DNA from: VXNJ01 sp009840625
Lineage (GTDB): Bacteria; Chloroflexota; UBA11872; VXNJ01
Length of the DNA stretch: 64,000 nucleotides
Direction of reading: 5' to 3'
Assembly: GCA_965207915.1 (NCBI GenBank)
Contig: OZ242304.1
Span: 1,178,001 to 1,242,000 of the forward strand
In this document: positions 1-7,378 of the stretch, in pieces
How positions within the stretch are numbered: position 1 is the first letter of the stretch
Layout: each line of letters opens with the position of its first letter
Program-made: the position numbers and the translations under genes
Notes under the pieces: generated by a model
What the model saw: the letters and a program-made list of their open reading frames with translations, nothing else
Databases searched by the model: none
Told to the model about the DNA's origin: nothing

Positions 1-75
1 CCCGGCGATCGCAAAGACAATTGCGCCCAGAATCGACAGCCGGCCGATGCGCCCACCGTGTCTGATTCGGTTCAT
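1..75 (-). CDS. N-terminus of an unknown exported or membrane protein (partial)
   Basis: An ATG at 75 opens a reading frame that runs off the left edge. The 25 visible residues have a basic start (M-N-R-I-R-H, then R-I-G-R) followed by a hydrophobic stretch (L-S-I-L-G-A-I-V-F-A-I-A-G), so it looks like a signal peptide or first membrane segment. A GGA lies 9 bases before the ATG. It is 50 bases downstream of the sulfurtransferase gene on the same strand and may be cotranscribed with it. Function cannot be told from this fragment. Confidence 0.5.
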   Translation of the reverse strand, partial: MNRIRHGGRIGRLSILGAIVFAIAG

Positions 76-125
76 CGCGTCAATTCCGTGAACCCTAGCC
101 CTGTCCAAGGCTCAGATGCGGTCGA

Positions 126-998
126 TTAACCGATCTCAAGCGGCAACGAAGGATCCTTGGTGTATTCCGACATTGACCCGTCGTACACCGCAACATTCTC
201 GTACCCGAGAAGGGTCAGGACGAGAGCGTCGTTGGAAGCCGCAATTCCGCCGCCGCAGTAGAGCAGCACCCGTTCGTCGCGTTCGGCGCCGGCCTCGGCA
301 AACATCGACGCCAGCTCCGCGGGCGGGCGAAACAGCGCGGTCTCGCGATCGATAAGCGCAATTGACGGCACGTTGGTCGACCCCGGAATGTGCCCGGCGC
401 GCCCGTAGCGGCGGCCCTGGTCGGCGCCGCTGTGCTGCTCGGGTGCCAGCGCGTTGATCAGGCAGCCGCCATCGGCGGCCAGATACTCCTTGATTTCCTC
501 GAGGTCGGCGAACCGGCCCGGATCGGGGGTCGGATTGAAGGTCGTCGGGGGGTAATTCGCCGGGTCGGTCGACACCGGCCGTCCCTCGGCCTCCCAACGC
601 ACCCAGCCCCCGTCCAGGACCGCCGCGTCCGCACAACCCATAGATCGGAACATCCACCACAGGCGGGCCGCCCACTGCGTGCCGACCCGGTCGTAGAGGA
701 TCAGCTTCGATTGCTCCGAGATCCCGTGCCGGCCGGCGGCGGCGGCGAATTCGGCGGCCGACGGCATCATGAAGCGCAGCTCCTGCGAGTTGTCCGAGAA
801 GTCCTCCTGCAGGTCGAGGAATCCCGCCCCGGGAATGTGCCCGGCATCATACGCCGCCCGCCCGGACTCGATCAGGTACCCGCCGCCGTCACGAAATCCC
901 AGGAAGACGGTCGACTCAAAGACGCGGACGTCTTCGTCATGCAGGTGCTCGCCCAACCAGTTGGTCGAGACCAGATATTGGGGATTTTCGAATTCCAT
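126..998 (-). CDS. Two-domain sulfurtransferase (thiosulfate/3-mercaptopyruvate type)
   Basis: About 290 residues with two rhodanese domains in tandem, the usual size for this family, which moves sulfane sulfur from thiosulfate or 3-mercaptopyruvate to a thiophilic acceptor through a cysteine persulfide. The N-terminal, non-catalytic domain carries the conserved A-V-L-D-G-G-W segment. The C-terminal domain carries the active-site loop C-G-G-G-I-A-A-S with the catalytic Cys near residue 248. I chose the ATG at 998 rather than 1004 because AGGAG sits 6 bases before 998 but directly abuts 1004. It follows the nucleobase permease gene by 68 bases on the same strand. Donor specificity cannot be read from the sequence. 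No signal peptide is seen. Confidence 0.88.
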   Translation of the reverse strand: MEFENPQYLVSTNWLGEHLHDEDVRVFESTVFLGFRDGGGYLIESGRAAYDAGHIPGAGFLDLQEDFSDNSQELRFMMPSAAEFAAAAGRHGISEQSKLILYDRVGTQWAARLWWMFRSMGCADAAVLDGGWVRWEAEGRPVSTDPANYPPTTFNPTPDPGRFADLEEIKEYLAADGGCLINALAPEQHSGADQGRRYGRAGHIPGSTNVPSIALIDRETALFRPPAELASMFAEAGAERDERVLLYCGGGIAASNDALVLTLLGYENVAVYDGSMSEYTKDPSLPLEIG

Positions 999-1066
999 GT
1001 TCATCTCCTGTAGAGGGGTTGCAGCCCCTCAACTGCTCGTGCTTCCGGTTCGCTGCCGATTCGCGA

Positions 1067-2830
1067 TTACGGGCTGGGGTCATCCACCTGCACGGTGATT
1101 ACATCTTTGTCGTGGTACTGCTGGTGCTGTACCGAGGTGGCATAGCGCCGCAGCAGGCGCAACGAGATTTCATTGTCCAGCGGCGTCTCTTCGTCGTGCA
1201 ACTGCAGTTGGCTGATCTGATCTTCCAGGTTTTCCTCGTTGCCTCCCCCAATGAACTCCAGGTCGGCGATGCTGCCCTCGCTGTTGGCCAGCACCACCAG
1301 GCGCCTGATTTCCTCATCCGCCGGTTCGGGATCAAGCGACAGTTCCGCTTCAAGATCCAGCGGCGCCAGGGTGAGCAGGGTCTCCTCGGCCACCGCCAGC
1401 AAACGCTCCCGCATCGGATCACCCCATTTGCGGCGGCGCACGAACTCCTCGATGAATTCGTTCAGTTCGGGCAGCGAATCTATGTGCAGCCGCGACTCGA
1501 ATCGCATCCGCCGCTGGCTGGTAAGTTCCAGGAAAATGACCGCCGCCATCGCGGTAAGGCCGCCGGTCGTAACCCCGCTTTTCAGCACCGTCCCCAGGAC
1601 TGAACCGAGGTTGGGCAAGTTGAACAGCCCGAACTGGAAGGCGGCGCCGATCCAGAACGAAACCCCGGCCACCAGCAGCTTCTGACGGTCCCGTTCGGTC
1701 TGGATCACGGTGCGGGCGCCGTCGACGAACAGCAGCCCGGTGATCATCACCAGGTAGCCGGTCATCACCGGTCCCGGAATGGAGCTCAGGAATCCGGAGA
1801 CCTTGGGCAGGAACGCGACCGCGATCAGGATCAAGCCCATCACGTATCCAACCCGCCTGGCGGCGACGCCGGTTATCTGGGTGAATCCAATAATCCCGGG
1901 GTTGACGATGTTGGGGACCGCTCCGGCCAGGCCGGCGGCGAAGTTGCCGGCGCCGGCGCCGGCCAATGCCCCCTGGACGGCGCGGAAGTCCACCGCCTGC
2001 GATTTGCGCCAGGCGACCCGCTGCTGGGCGATCGCCGCCCCGTTGACCTGGATCGAGATGATCACTCCCAGAAACAGGAACGCCGGCAGCAGGGTCCAGA
2101 AGGGGACCCCGAATGAGAAGGTAAGGCCCGGCCAGGATCCGGGGATGCCGACCCACGGGGCCGCGAGCACCCTATCGGGGTCGTAGATCCCAAAGCCGGC
2201 CGCCACCAGACAGCCGATGACGATACCGATCACCGGCGCCCAGAGCCGCAGCACGGCGTTGCCGCGCATGGTCAGCGCGCCGACAAAGATCAGGGTCACG
2301 AGCGCCGTCACCGGGGCCGCCACCGGTTCTTCGGCCGAGGCCTCGTCGAGCAGACCGAAGACGACGTAGGCCAGAGTGATCGAGAGGATCATCATGATCG
2401 TGCCGCCCACCGTCGGAGTCACTATCCGACGCAGGATGAACAGCCAGCGCGAAATCACGACCTGTAGTGCGGCCGAGACCAGCATGAGCGTGGTCAGAGT
2501 GCCCGGTCCGCCGTCGACCACCGCGGTGATGCAGAACGGGATCGAAAACGCGGCCGTAAACATCGGCAGGACCGCGCCGGCGCCGACGATCCCCAGCCGC
2601 CGCACCTGCAGCATGGTGGAGAGGCCGACGACGACCAAGGACGCGAAAACCATCCAGTCCAGGTAGGCGTCGCCGCGGCCCGAGGCCTGGGCGACGATGA
2701 CCGGCGTCACCAGGAGCGTGGCGGAGGCTATGAGGCTGAACTGCAGACCCAGGCCGATGCTGGCCAGCAGCGGCGGATTCTCATCGGCCTCGTAGCGGGG
2801 ATGCCTGGATTCAGAGGTGGCCGTCGGCAT
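1067..2830 (-). CDS. NCS2-family (uracil/xanthine-type) permease with extra C-terminal RsbW-like domain
   Basis: 587 residues. Residues 1 to about 440 form a polytopic membrane protein of the nucleobase:cation symporter-2 family, with the conserved Q-V-N-G-A-A-I-A-Q region, N-I-V-N-P-G-I-I motif and glycine-rich helices. Members take up uracil, xanthine, uric acid or related purines. After residue about 443 the chain continues for some 145 soluble residues, which is unusual. This tail has an A-E-E-T-L-L-T-L helix and an L-R-L-L-R segment that resemble the first and last helices of RsbW/GHKL-type ATP-binding domains, although a convincing G1/G2 ATP lid is not visible. An SD-like GGAGGG is almost on top of the ATG. 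Substrate is not predictable. The downstream sulfurtransferase may share its transcript. Confidence 0.85.
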   Translation of the reverse strand: MPTATSESRHPRYEADENPPLLASIGLGLQFSLIASATLLVTPVIVAQASGRGDAYLDWMVFASLVVVGLSTMLQVRRLGIVGAGAVLPMFTAAFSIPFCITAVVDGGPGTLTTLMLVSAALQVVISRWLFILRRIVTPTVGGTIMMILSITLAYVVFGLLDEASAEEPVAAPVTALVTLIFVGALTMRGNAVLRLWAPVIGIVIGCLVAAGFGIYDPDRVLAAPWVGIPGSWPGLTFSFGVPFWTLLPAFLFLGVIISIQVNGAAIAQQRVAWRKSQAVDFRAVQGALAGAGAGNFAAGLAGAVPNIVNPGIIGFTQITGVAARRVGYVMGLILIAVAFLPKVSGFLSSIPGPVMTGYLVMITGLLFVDGARTVIQTERDRQKLLVAGVSFWIGAAFQFGLFNLPNLGSVLGTVLKSGVTTGGLTAMAAVIFLELTSQRRMRFESRLHIDSLPELNEFIEEFVRRRKWGDPMRERLLAVAEETLLTLAPLDLEAELSLDPEPADEEIRRLVVLANSEGSIADLEFIGGGNEENLEDQISQLQLHDEETPLDNEISLRLLRRYATSVQHQQYHDKDVITVQVDDPSP

Positions 2831-2909
2831 CCCTCCAGCAGTCGACGCGCCGATTTTTAGGGGCGGCCGCTAGCGTGCGATTTTGGTTCCAATCGTAACT
2901 GACTGGGAT

Positions 2910-2920
2910 TTATATACATA
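2910..2920. repeat. Left inner inverted repeat of the TnpB element
   Basis: TTATATACATA, exact reverse complement of 4234-4244. It stands out as AT-rich in this GC-rich window. Confidence 0.5.
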
Positions 2921-3057
2921 TTGACAAGTCCCCTCCTGTCTGCAGCCGACGCCCCGGTTTCTCTCCAGGTTGCTGACAGACTCCAACGCGGCATCTAACG
3001 AAACGTATATACTTACGGCCCCATAACGGTTAAAGTACGACTCCGATACAGGGGCCG

Positions 3058-4206
3058 ATGCCGGCAACCTTCCGAACCTACCAGCAACGCGGCTACCTCT
3101 CGCGCCGCGGCTGCCAGCGCCTCAATCAGGTGCTGGCCGAATGCACCGACCTCTACAACGCCGAACTGCAGCTGTGGCGCCAGCAGTACAAGGAGACTGG
3201 CAAGAGCGATTCGCTGTTCGAGCGGATGAAAGCATTCACGGTGACCCGCAACTCAGATCCTTTCTGGGGCTCCGTGTCGGTAGACGTCGGGCGCGGAGTG
3301 CTGATCCGGATGGAAGAAGCCCGCAAGGCCTTCTACCGCCGGTGCCAGGCAGGAGAGGAACCCGGTTTTCCCAGGTTCAAACCTTACCACCGCTACCGCA
3401 CCGTCCAGATCGAGCAGCCGACTCCGGCGATGGTCAGGCTCGATAGTCTCGGCTATGCGGTCCGGATCAAGGGCCTGCCGGTGGTAAGGCTCAGGACCAA
3501 GCGGTCTCTGCCGCCGGCAGCGAACTTAAAGACCATCCGCGTTACCTTCCGGGGACGCCGGCCATCGGTGTGCCTGACTTACGCGGTGGAGTTGGAACCT
3601 TTGCCGAAAAGCAGCTCCGGGGTCGGGCTGGACATGGGCGTACTGAGCCGCATTACCACCAGCGAGGGCGAGAAGATTGAACGCCGCCGACCAGACCGAG
3701 AAGACATCGCCCGCAAGCAGCGGAGGCTGTCGGCGTGCGAGAAGGGCAGCAACAGGTTTCGGAGGCGGCGCCGGGTCCTGGCCAACGCCCACGACCGGGC
3801 AAGGGTCAGGGACCGCAACCGGTGCCATGAGATCACCACCGACCTGGTGCGCAGGTACGGATTCATCGCGCTGGAGGACCTGGAAAAGCGGCAGATGACC
3901 AGATCGGACGGAGCAAGGAAGCGCGGTCTTAACCGCGCGATATTGGAGCAAACCTGGGGACGGATCACTCAACAGTTGATCTATAAGGCCGAGAGCGCCG
4001 GTAGAGAGCTGGTATTCGTCGATCCCCGGTACACATCGCAGCGCTGCTCATCCTGCGGGGCGATGGTCAAAAAGGGCCTTGAGGAAAGAAGGCACGTATG
4101 CGGTTGCGGTCTGGACTTAGACCGCGACCACAATGCGGCCTTGAACATCCTTTACAAGGCCCTCGCGGGTGGGGTTTTGCCCGCGGCTGCCGGCGAGGCA
4201 GCGTAA
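3058..4206 (+). CDS. tnpB: TnpB, RNA-guided RuvC-type nuclease of IS200/IS605 elements
   Basis: 382 residues, full length for TnpB. The RuvC-like triad looks intact: D192 in G-V-G-L-D-M-G, E273 in F-I-A-L-E-D-L-E, and D357 (or D355) in L-D-R-D-H-N-A-A-L-N-I. The inserted zinc finger is present as C330-S-S-C333 and C348-G-C350. The N-terminal half has the family G-F-P-R-F-K segment near residue 103. TnpB uses an RNA made from the element's right end to cleave DNA next to a short TAM and so helps retain the element. The ATG at 3058 is the first start in frame; a TATACT at 3008-3013 could be its -10 box. No tnpA lies beside it, so it is a solitary copy. Whether it is active or domesticated cannot be judged. 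Confidence 0.93.
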   Translation: MPATFRTYQQRGYLSRRGCQRLNQVLAECTDLYNAELQLWRQQYKETGKSDSLFERMKAFTVTRNSDPFWGSVSVDVGRGVLIRMEEARKAFYRRCQAGEEPGFPRFKPYHRYRTVQIEQPTPAMVRLDSLGYAVRIKGLPVVRLRTKRSLPPAANLKTIRVTFRGRRPSVCLTYAVELEPLPKSSSGVGLDMGVLSRITTSEGEKIERRRPDREDIARKQRRLSACEKGSNRFRRRRRVLANAHDRARVRDRNRCHEITTDLVRRYGFIALEDLEKRQMTRSDGARKRGLNRAILEQTWGRITQQLIYKAESAGRELVFVDPRYTSQRCSSCGAMVKKGLEERRHVCGCGLDLDRDHNAALNILYKALAGGVLPAAAGEAA

Positions 4207-4256
4207 ATGTATTCTGGCTGGCCGATGGTTGGTTATGTATATAAGCTCCTACCTGA
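4090..4256 (+). ncRNA. Possible TnpB guide RNA (omegaRNA/reRNA) region
   Basis: In TnpB elements the guide RNA scaffold overlaps the 3' end of tnpB and the right end, with the guide being the adjacent flanking DNA. Here the last part of tnpB has G-rich self-complementary DNA (CTCGCGGGTGGGG followed by TTGCCCGCGGC near 4161-4187), then the right inverted repeat. This is a placement by analogy; the exact limits and the guide start are unknown. Confidence 0.25.
4234..4244. repeat. Right inner inverted repeat of the TnpB element
   Basis: TATGTATATAA, exact reverse complement of 2910-2920, starting 28 bases after the tnpB stop codon. Confidence 0.5.
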
Positions 4257-4293
4257 CTTTAGCCGCCGGGCGGCCCCTAATAAGGCGAGTCGA

Positions 4294-4608
4294 TCAGGCC
4301 GGCGGCGACCAGTCAAGCGCTTTCCTGAGATTGGTCAGGTAGCTGGCGTAGGCGCGCCGGCCTGATTCGGTGGCGCTGATCCAGGTGCGCGGCTTGGAGT
4401 TTTCAAACACCTTCGAAGTCTCCAGAAATCCCGCATCCTCGAGCCTGCGCAGGTGAGTCGTCAGGTTACCGCCGGTCAGTTCCAGCGCTTGCTGGATGAA
4501 CCCGTAGGCGAGCCGGCCGCCGTCTTCCTGCGAAACCAGCATGGTCATTATTCGCAGTCGCGTCGGCTGGTGAATCGTCTCGTCAAGGACTATCTCGTCC
4601 GAGCTCAA
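4294..4608 (-). CDS. Winged-helix transcriptional regulator, coupled to the membrane protein gene
   Basis: About 104 residues that fold as a single winged helix-turn-helix: H-Q-P-T-R-L-R-I-M helix, then L-E-L-T-G-G-N-L-T-T-H-L-R-R-L as the recognition helix and an F-E-N-S-K-P-R-T-W-I wing. It resembles small MarR/ArsR-like or HTH_34 regulators. The frame is open further upstream, but that part overlaps the membrane gene and reads as out-of-frame noise. I chose the TTG at 4608 because it overlaps the upstream TGA as TTGA and has GGAG 9 bases before it, a classic translational coupling. It probably regulates its own promoter at about 5292-5320. No ligand-binding domain is present. Confidence 0.8.
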   Translation of the reverse strand: MSSDEIVLDETIHQPTRLRIMTMLVSQEDGGRLAYGFIQQALELTGGNLTTHLRRLEDAGFLETSKVFENSKPRTWISATESGRRAYASYLTNLRKALDWSPPA

Positions 4609-5237
4609 AGCCGTCCACTCCGGCGGATCCAGGCCGCCCCCAGGGCGCAGACGCCAAACACCGCCAGTCCGGATATGAGTCCCGACAAATCGCCGGCGAA
4701 GTAGTGGGGCAAGAGGATGGCGGCCGCCAGCGCGGTCCCGACCACCGCCAGCGCGGGTCGGAAGAGGATCCCGAACAGAACGTAGCCCATGAAGATGATT
4801 ACGAGGATGGTCTGCGGAATGTTCTCGGCCTGGTCGGGATTCCACATTCCGGCGACGCCCGGAACCAGGCCCGCCGAAATTGCGATCGCCAGCCAGAACA
4901 GGAAGACCCTGATGCCGGCGTTGCGCGCCGCGGCTCCGCCGGCCTGGCGTTCGCCGGCGCGGTGCCCGATGATCATGCTGCCGACCATTCCGGCCGGTCC
5001 CAGCACGGCCCAGACCGGCCCGTGGTACCAGGGGTAATCGGCCACGAATTCGGGCGCCAGTTCCCCGATCGCGAAAGTCGCTATGAAATACACCGCGGTG
5101 AGCGCGCCCCAGAGCAACAGGATCGAAGCGGTTCCCGCCAGGTACAGGGAGCGGTGCGATCTCTCCAGAGTCTCGTGAATCGATTGCCAGCTTTCGCCGG
5201 CCGCCATTCCGGCAGCCTCTCGTTGACCCGATTGCAT
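4605..5237 (-). CDS. Small multi-pass membrane protein of unknown function
   Basis: 210 residues from the ATG at 5237, chosen because GGAGG lies 9 bases upstream; an earlier in-frame ATG at 5303 falls inside the promoter. A soluble N-terminus (about 30 residues) precedes several hydrophobic segments, at least five, and the chain ends R-R-S-G-R-L. I do not recognise a family motif. The pairing with a one-domain winged-helix regulator is common for small stress- or antibiotic-responsive membrane proteins. Its gene is first in a two-gene operon and its stop overlaps the regulator start by 4 bases. Confidence 0.8.
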   Translation of the reverse strand: MQSGQREAAGMAAGESWQSIHETLERSHRSLYLAGTASILLLWGALTAVYFIATFAIGELAPEFVADYPWYHGPVWAVLGPAGMVGSMIIGHRAGERQAGGAAARNAGIRVFLFWLAIAISAGLVPGVAGMWNPDQAENIPQTILVIIFMGYVLFGILFRPALAVVGTALAAAILLPHYFAGDLSGLISGLAVFGVCALGAAWIRRSGRL

Positions 5238-5291
5238 CGCGGTTTCCCTCCCGCCGGACCGCCGACGGGCCTCGGCCCTCGACTGCCTATA

Positions 5292-5320
5292 ACCATATTG
5301 CAAACTAGTTTGTATGACAA
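5292..5320 (-). promoter_or_regulatory. Sigma70-type promoter with palindromic operator in the spacer
   Basis: Read on the minus strand, TTGTCA (5320-5315) and TATGGT (5297-5292) are spaced exactly 17 bases. The spacer contains the perfect 12-base palindrome CAAACTAGTTTG (5301-5312). A further CAAACTATA half-site lies at 5319-5327. This is the expected place for a repressor, most simply the winged-helix protein encoded two genes down. Confidence 0.7.
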
Positions 5321-5492
5321 ACTATAACCGATCCTCCGGTCGATCGCTGCCGCGTCGATTGGCGAAAATTAGCGGGCAGGCGGCCGGTTTTGGCCGCCGA
5401 ATCAAGGCCAGCACATTGTTCCGAGTGGCCGAGCCCGCATCCCAATTGACGGCGGTTAAGGGCGGCCGCGCGGAATCAACAAGGAGTCGTTG

Positions 5493-6023
5493 ATGACATC
5501 AGGAAACGGCGGTGATAGCCTCGCCGTCCCGGTCGCGTTGCTCAGCGTTGTCGCGCTGGCGATCGCCATCCTCGCGTTGGTCTTCTCGTTGCTGGCATTC
5601 ACCGGCGGGCAGCCAAAGTCAGCGCCGGCGCCGGCCCACCCCTCGAACGTCGCCGATCCGAACGCGTTCACTCAAGAATTCGTGCAACAGGCGATCGACT
5701 ATTACGACTCGCACGGCCGCGTGGACACGGTTGCGTTCTACAACACCACAGAGAGCGTAAACGGGCATTGGTACGTGTTCATCATGGACGAGAACGAAAT
5801 CATGATCTCGCACCCCCTGCGCAAGGACCGCATCGGCACCGGGCGGGAGGCCCGAGTCGATTCAACCGGGTACGATTACGGGCCGGAAATGGGCGCCGCC
5901 ACCGAGACCGGCGTTTGGGTCACCTACCACTTCGAAAATCCCCAGACCGCAATGGATACGCTCAAACACACTTGGGTAGTCCGCCACGACGAACTCTATT
6001 TCGGGTCCGGATGGTGGGAATAG
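5493..6023 (+). CDS. Membrane-anchored single Cache-domain protein
   Basis: About 176 residues. One N-terminal membrane segment (about residues 10-35, V-A-L-L-S-V-V-A-L-A-I-A) is followed by a single Cache-type ligand-binding domain with the hallmark segments H-W-Y-V-F-I-M-D, M-I-S-H-P-L, G-V-W-V-T-Y-H-F and L-K-H-T-W-V-V-R-H-D, ending F-G-S-G-W-W-E. Cache domains usually sit outside the membrane and sense small molecules for kinases or chemoreceptors; here there is no output domain, so it may be a stand-alone binding protein. The start is the ATG at 5493 with AAGGAG 6 bases upstream; a TTG lies directly before it. Confidence 0.85.
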   Translation: MTSGNGGDSLAVPVALLSVVALAIAILALVFSLLAFTGGQPKSAPAPAHPSNVADPNAFTQEFVQQAIDYYDSHGRVDTVAFYNTTESVNGHWYVFIMDENEIMISHPLRKDRIGTGREARVDSTGYDYGPEMGAATETGVWVTYHFENPQTAMDTLKHTWVVRHDELYFGSGWWE

Positions 6024-6117
6024 AAGCCCGGCCAACCACATAACCCTGGGGAGTTTCGGTCCGGCACCCAAGCTCGCCGGCGGCCTGGCGCGCTTTGCGC
6101 TGCTGCCACTCTTTGCA

Positions 6118-6741
6118 ATGTCTCTAGCCGGGTGCGCCGAGGACGGAGCGAGCACGAGTTCCTCTCCGGCCGCCGGGCCATCTCCAATCCCCGTCGTTGC
6201 CGAAGTCGATCCGTCCGGGCAGGACCGTGTCGAGTCCGATCAATTGACGACGTCGCCCGCTCCGCTGCTCGGCTCCCGCGGCGGCGGGGCGACGCTGGTG
6301 CAGCTGATCGATCCTCTGGACGAGCCCGAGTTCTACTGCGTAGACGTCCCTGGTTTTGGCGCCAGTCTCGACCTCGCCGCGGCGCTGAGCGCCCATACCT
6401 GCAAACCCGGAGCCGATGACGAGCTTTTCCGGTCCGGAACCCCGCTGCCGGGCAACCTGCAGATGCCGGCCTACCAGCTGTGCATGGCAGCGGCGGCCGC
6501 CGAGGATGCGGCCGATCTATTCCTAGAGGATTGCTCGGATTCGCCGTTGCAGCGGTTCGCGCTGGACGCCGAGGGATCGCTGCGGCTGGCCGACTCGATG
6601 CTGTGCCTGGCAATCGCCCCGGGCGCCGGAGAGGCGACCGGCGGTCCCAGCCACGTACGCCGGGATTTGAGACTGCAAGACTGCGAAACGGTTCCCGCGC
6701 AGCGCCGGCGCTGGCAGCTGCCCGGCCCGAGCCCTTCCTGA
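6118..6741 (+). CDS. Putative lipoprotein with beta-trefoil (ricin-like) lectin features; start uncertain
   Basis: The frame encodes a lipobox L-A-G-C right after the ATG at 6118, too close to act as a signal by itself. Upstream, without any stop, the same frame reads L-A-R-F-A-L-L-P-L-F-A-M-S-L-A-G-C, a proper lipoprotein signal, but no ATG, GTG or TTG precedes it. CTG at 6085 or 6046, or ATA at 6040, are the only options. The mature part has a low-complexity S/P linker and then about 150 residues with paired cysteines and repeats of Q-x-C-M/L-A and L-x-D-C, ending R-W-Q-L-P, which is reminiscent of a ricin-type trefoil. The assignment to that fold is tentative. Substrate unknown. Confidence 0.55.
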   Translation: MSLAGCAEDGASTSSSPAAGPSPIPVVAEVDPSGQDRVESDQLTTSPAPLLGSRGGGATLVQLIDPLDEPEFYCVDVPGFGASLDLAAALSAHTCKPGADDELFRSGTPLPGNLQMPAYQLCMAAAAAEDAADLFLEDCSDSPLQRFALDAEGSLRLADSMLCLAIAPGAGEATGGPSHVRRDLRLQDCETVPAQRRRWQLPGPSPS

Positions 6742-6764
6742 TTCCCGGCCCGGCGGTTGCCGGG

Positions 6765-7181
6765 TCAGTTCAGATCGGCCGCCAATTGCCATAGACGGCC
6801 GCCGGTGGCGCCCATCACCAGTGGCATCACCGTATCGACGAACACCCAGACCAGGCCGTCGGGGTCATGGTTGGGCGAAAGGTCGGAGAACCAGTTCCAG
6901 AAAAACACCAAAAGGACCAGCGCGCTGACGTAAAAGAGAGTCCGTGTGCGCAGAAACGATCGCAAATCGGCCGACTCGTCCGCGTCGACAACTCGCATGG
7001 CCCGGAAGGTGATGAGGGTATTGATGACGATGCCGACCGCCATGAACCAGTTGAGTGTTTTCCAGACGGTGAAAGGTTCGTCGCCGCCGGGGTGGTAGAG
7101 CGGCGTGGCTATGAAATTGACCGCGACAACCACGGCCAGCAGTACAAGGTAGGCGGCCAAGATTCGGGCTGCAATTGCCAT
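6765..7181 (-). CDS. Hypothetical integral membrane protein
   Basis: 138 residues with four predicted membrane helices: I-L-A-A-Y-L-V-L-L-A-V near the start, W-F-M-A-V-G-I-V-I-N-T-L, V-S-A-L-V-L-L-V-F-F-W, and V-F-V-D-T-V-M-P-L-V-M-G. I chose the ATG at 7181, after GGAAGGG 11 bases upstream; the frame opens earlier but that part is basic and non-membrane. It converges with the lipoprotein gene and diverges from the NTF2-like gene. I recognise no family. Confidence 0.7.
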   Translation of the reverse strand: MAIAARILAAYLVLLAVVVAVNFIATPLYHPGGDEPFTVWKTLNWFMAVGIVINTLITFRAMRVVDADESADLRSFLRTRTLFYVSALVLLVFFWNWFSDLSPNHDPDGLVWVFVDTVMPLVMGATGGRLWQLAADLN

Positions 7182-7378
7182 CTGCGCACATTCCCTTCCG
7201 TGTCGCCGGTCGGTGATGGGAAACCGATCCGACGTGCCCATTCGCCTCAGTATTTTCGTTCGCCCGATCCGCCAGGGCCGTCGCCAGGGAAGTCGGGGCG
7301 CGGCAGCTAGGGTCACCGCCGCCCGTCAGAATCAGACGCAGATTCGATCCCCGGTCAATTCCGAAAAGGCGGCTCGCG

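Larger units (their letters stand above)
2857..4280 (+). mobile_element. TnpB-only IS200/IS605-like element (ends approximate)
   Basis: A tnpB gene without a tnpA partner lies in AT-richer flanks between two minus-strand operons. Two nested inverted repeats bracket it. The outer one is TTAGGGGCGGC at 2857-2867 against GCGGCCCCTAA at 4270-4280 (10 of 11 match). The inner one is a perfect 11-base pair at 2910-2920 and 4234-4244. The left flank also folds: 2936-2947 can pair with 2968-2979 (10 of 12). IS200/IS605 elements normally have subterminal hairpins rather than inverted repeats, so the true ends may differ. Without TnpA it can only move if a transposase is supplied from elsewhere. Confidence 0.45.

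Noticed and set aside
2870..3067. 65-codon minus-strand open frame overlapping the TnpB left end
   Set aside because: Lies in the AT-richer non-coding flank, has no ribosome site or recognisable domain, and overlaps tnpB.
4609..4845. Upstream extension of the winged-helix regulator frame
   Set aside because: It overlaps the membrane protein gene and encodes Arg/Pro/Gly noise; the TTGA junction explains the start.
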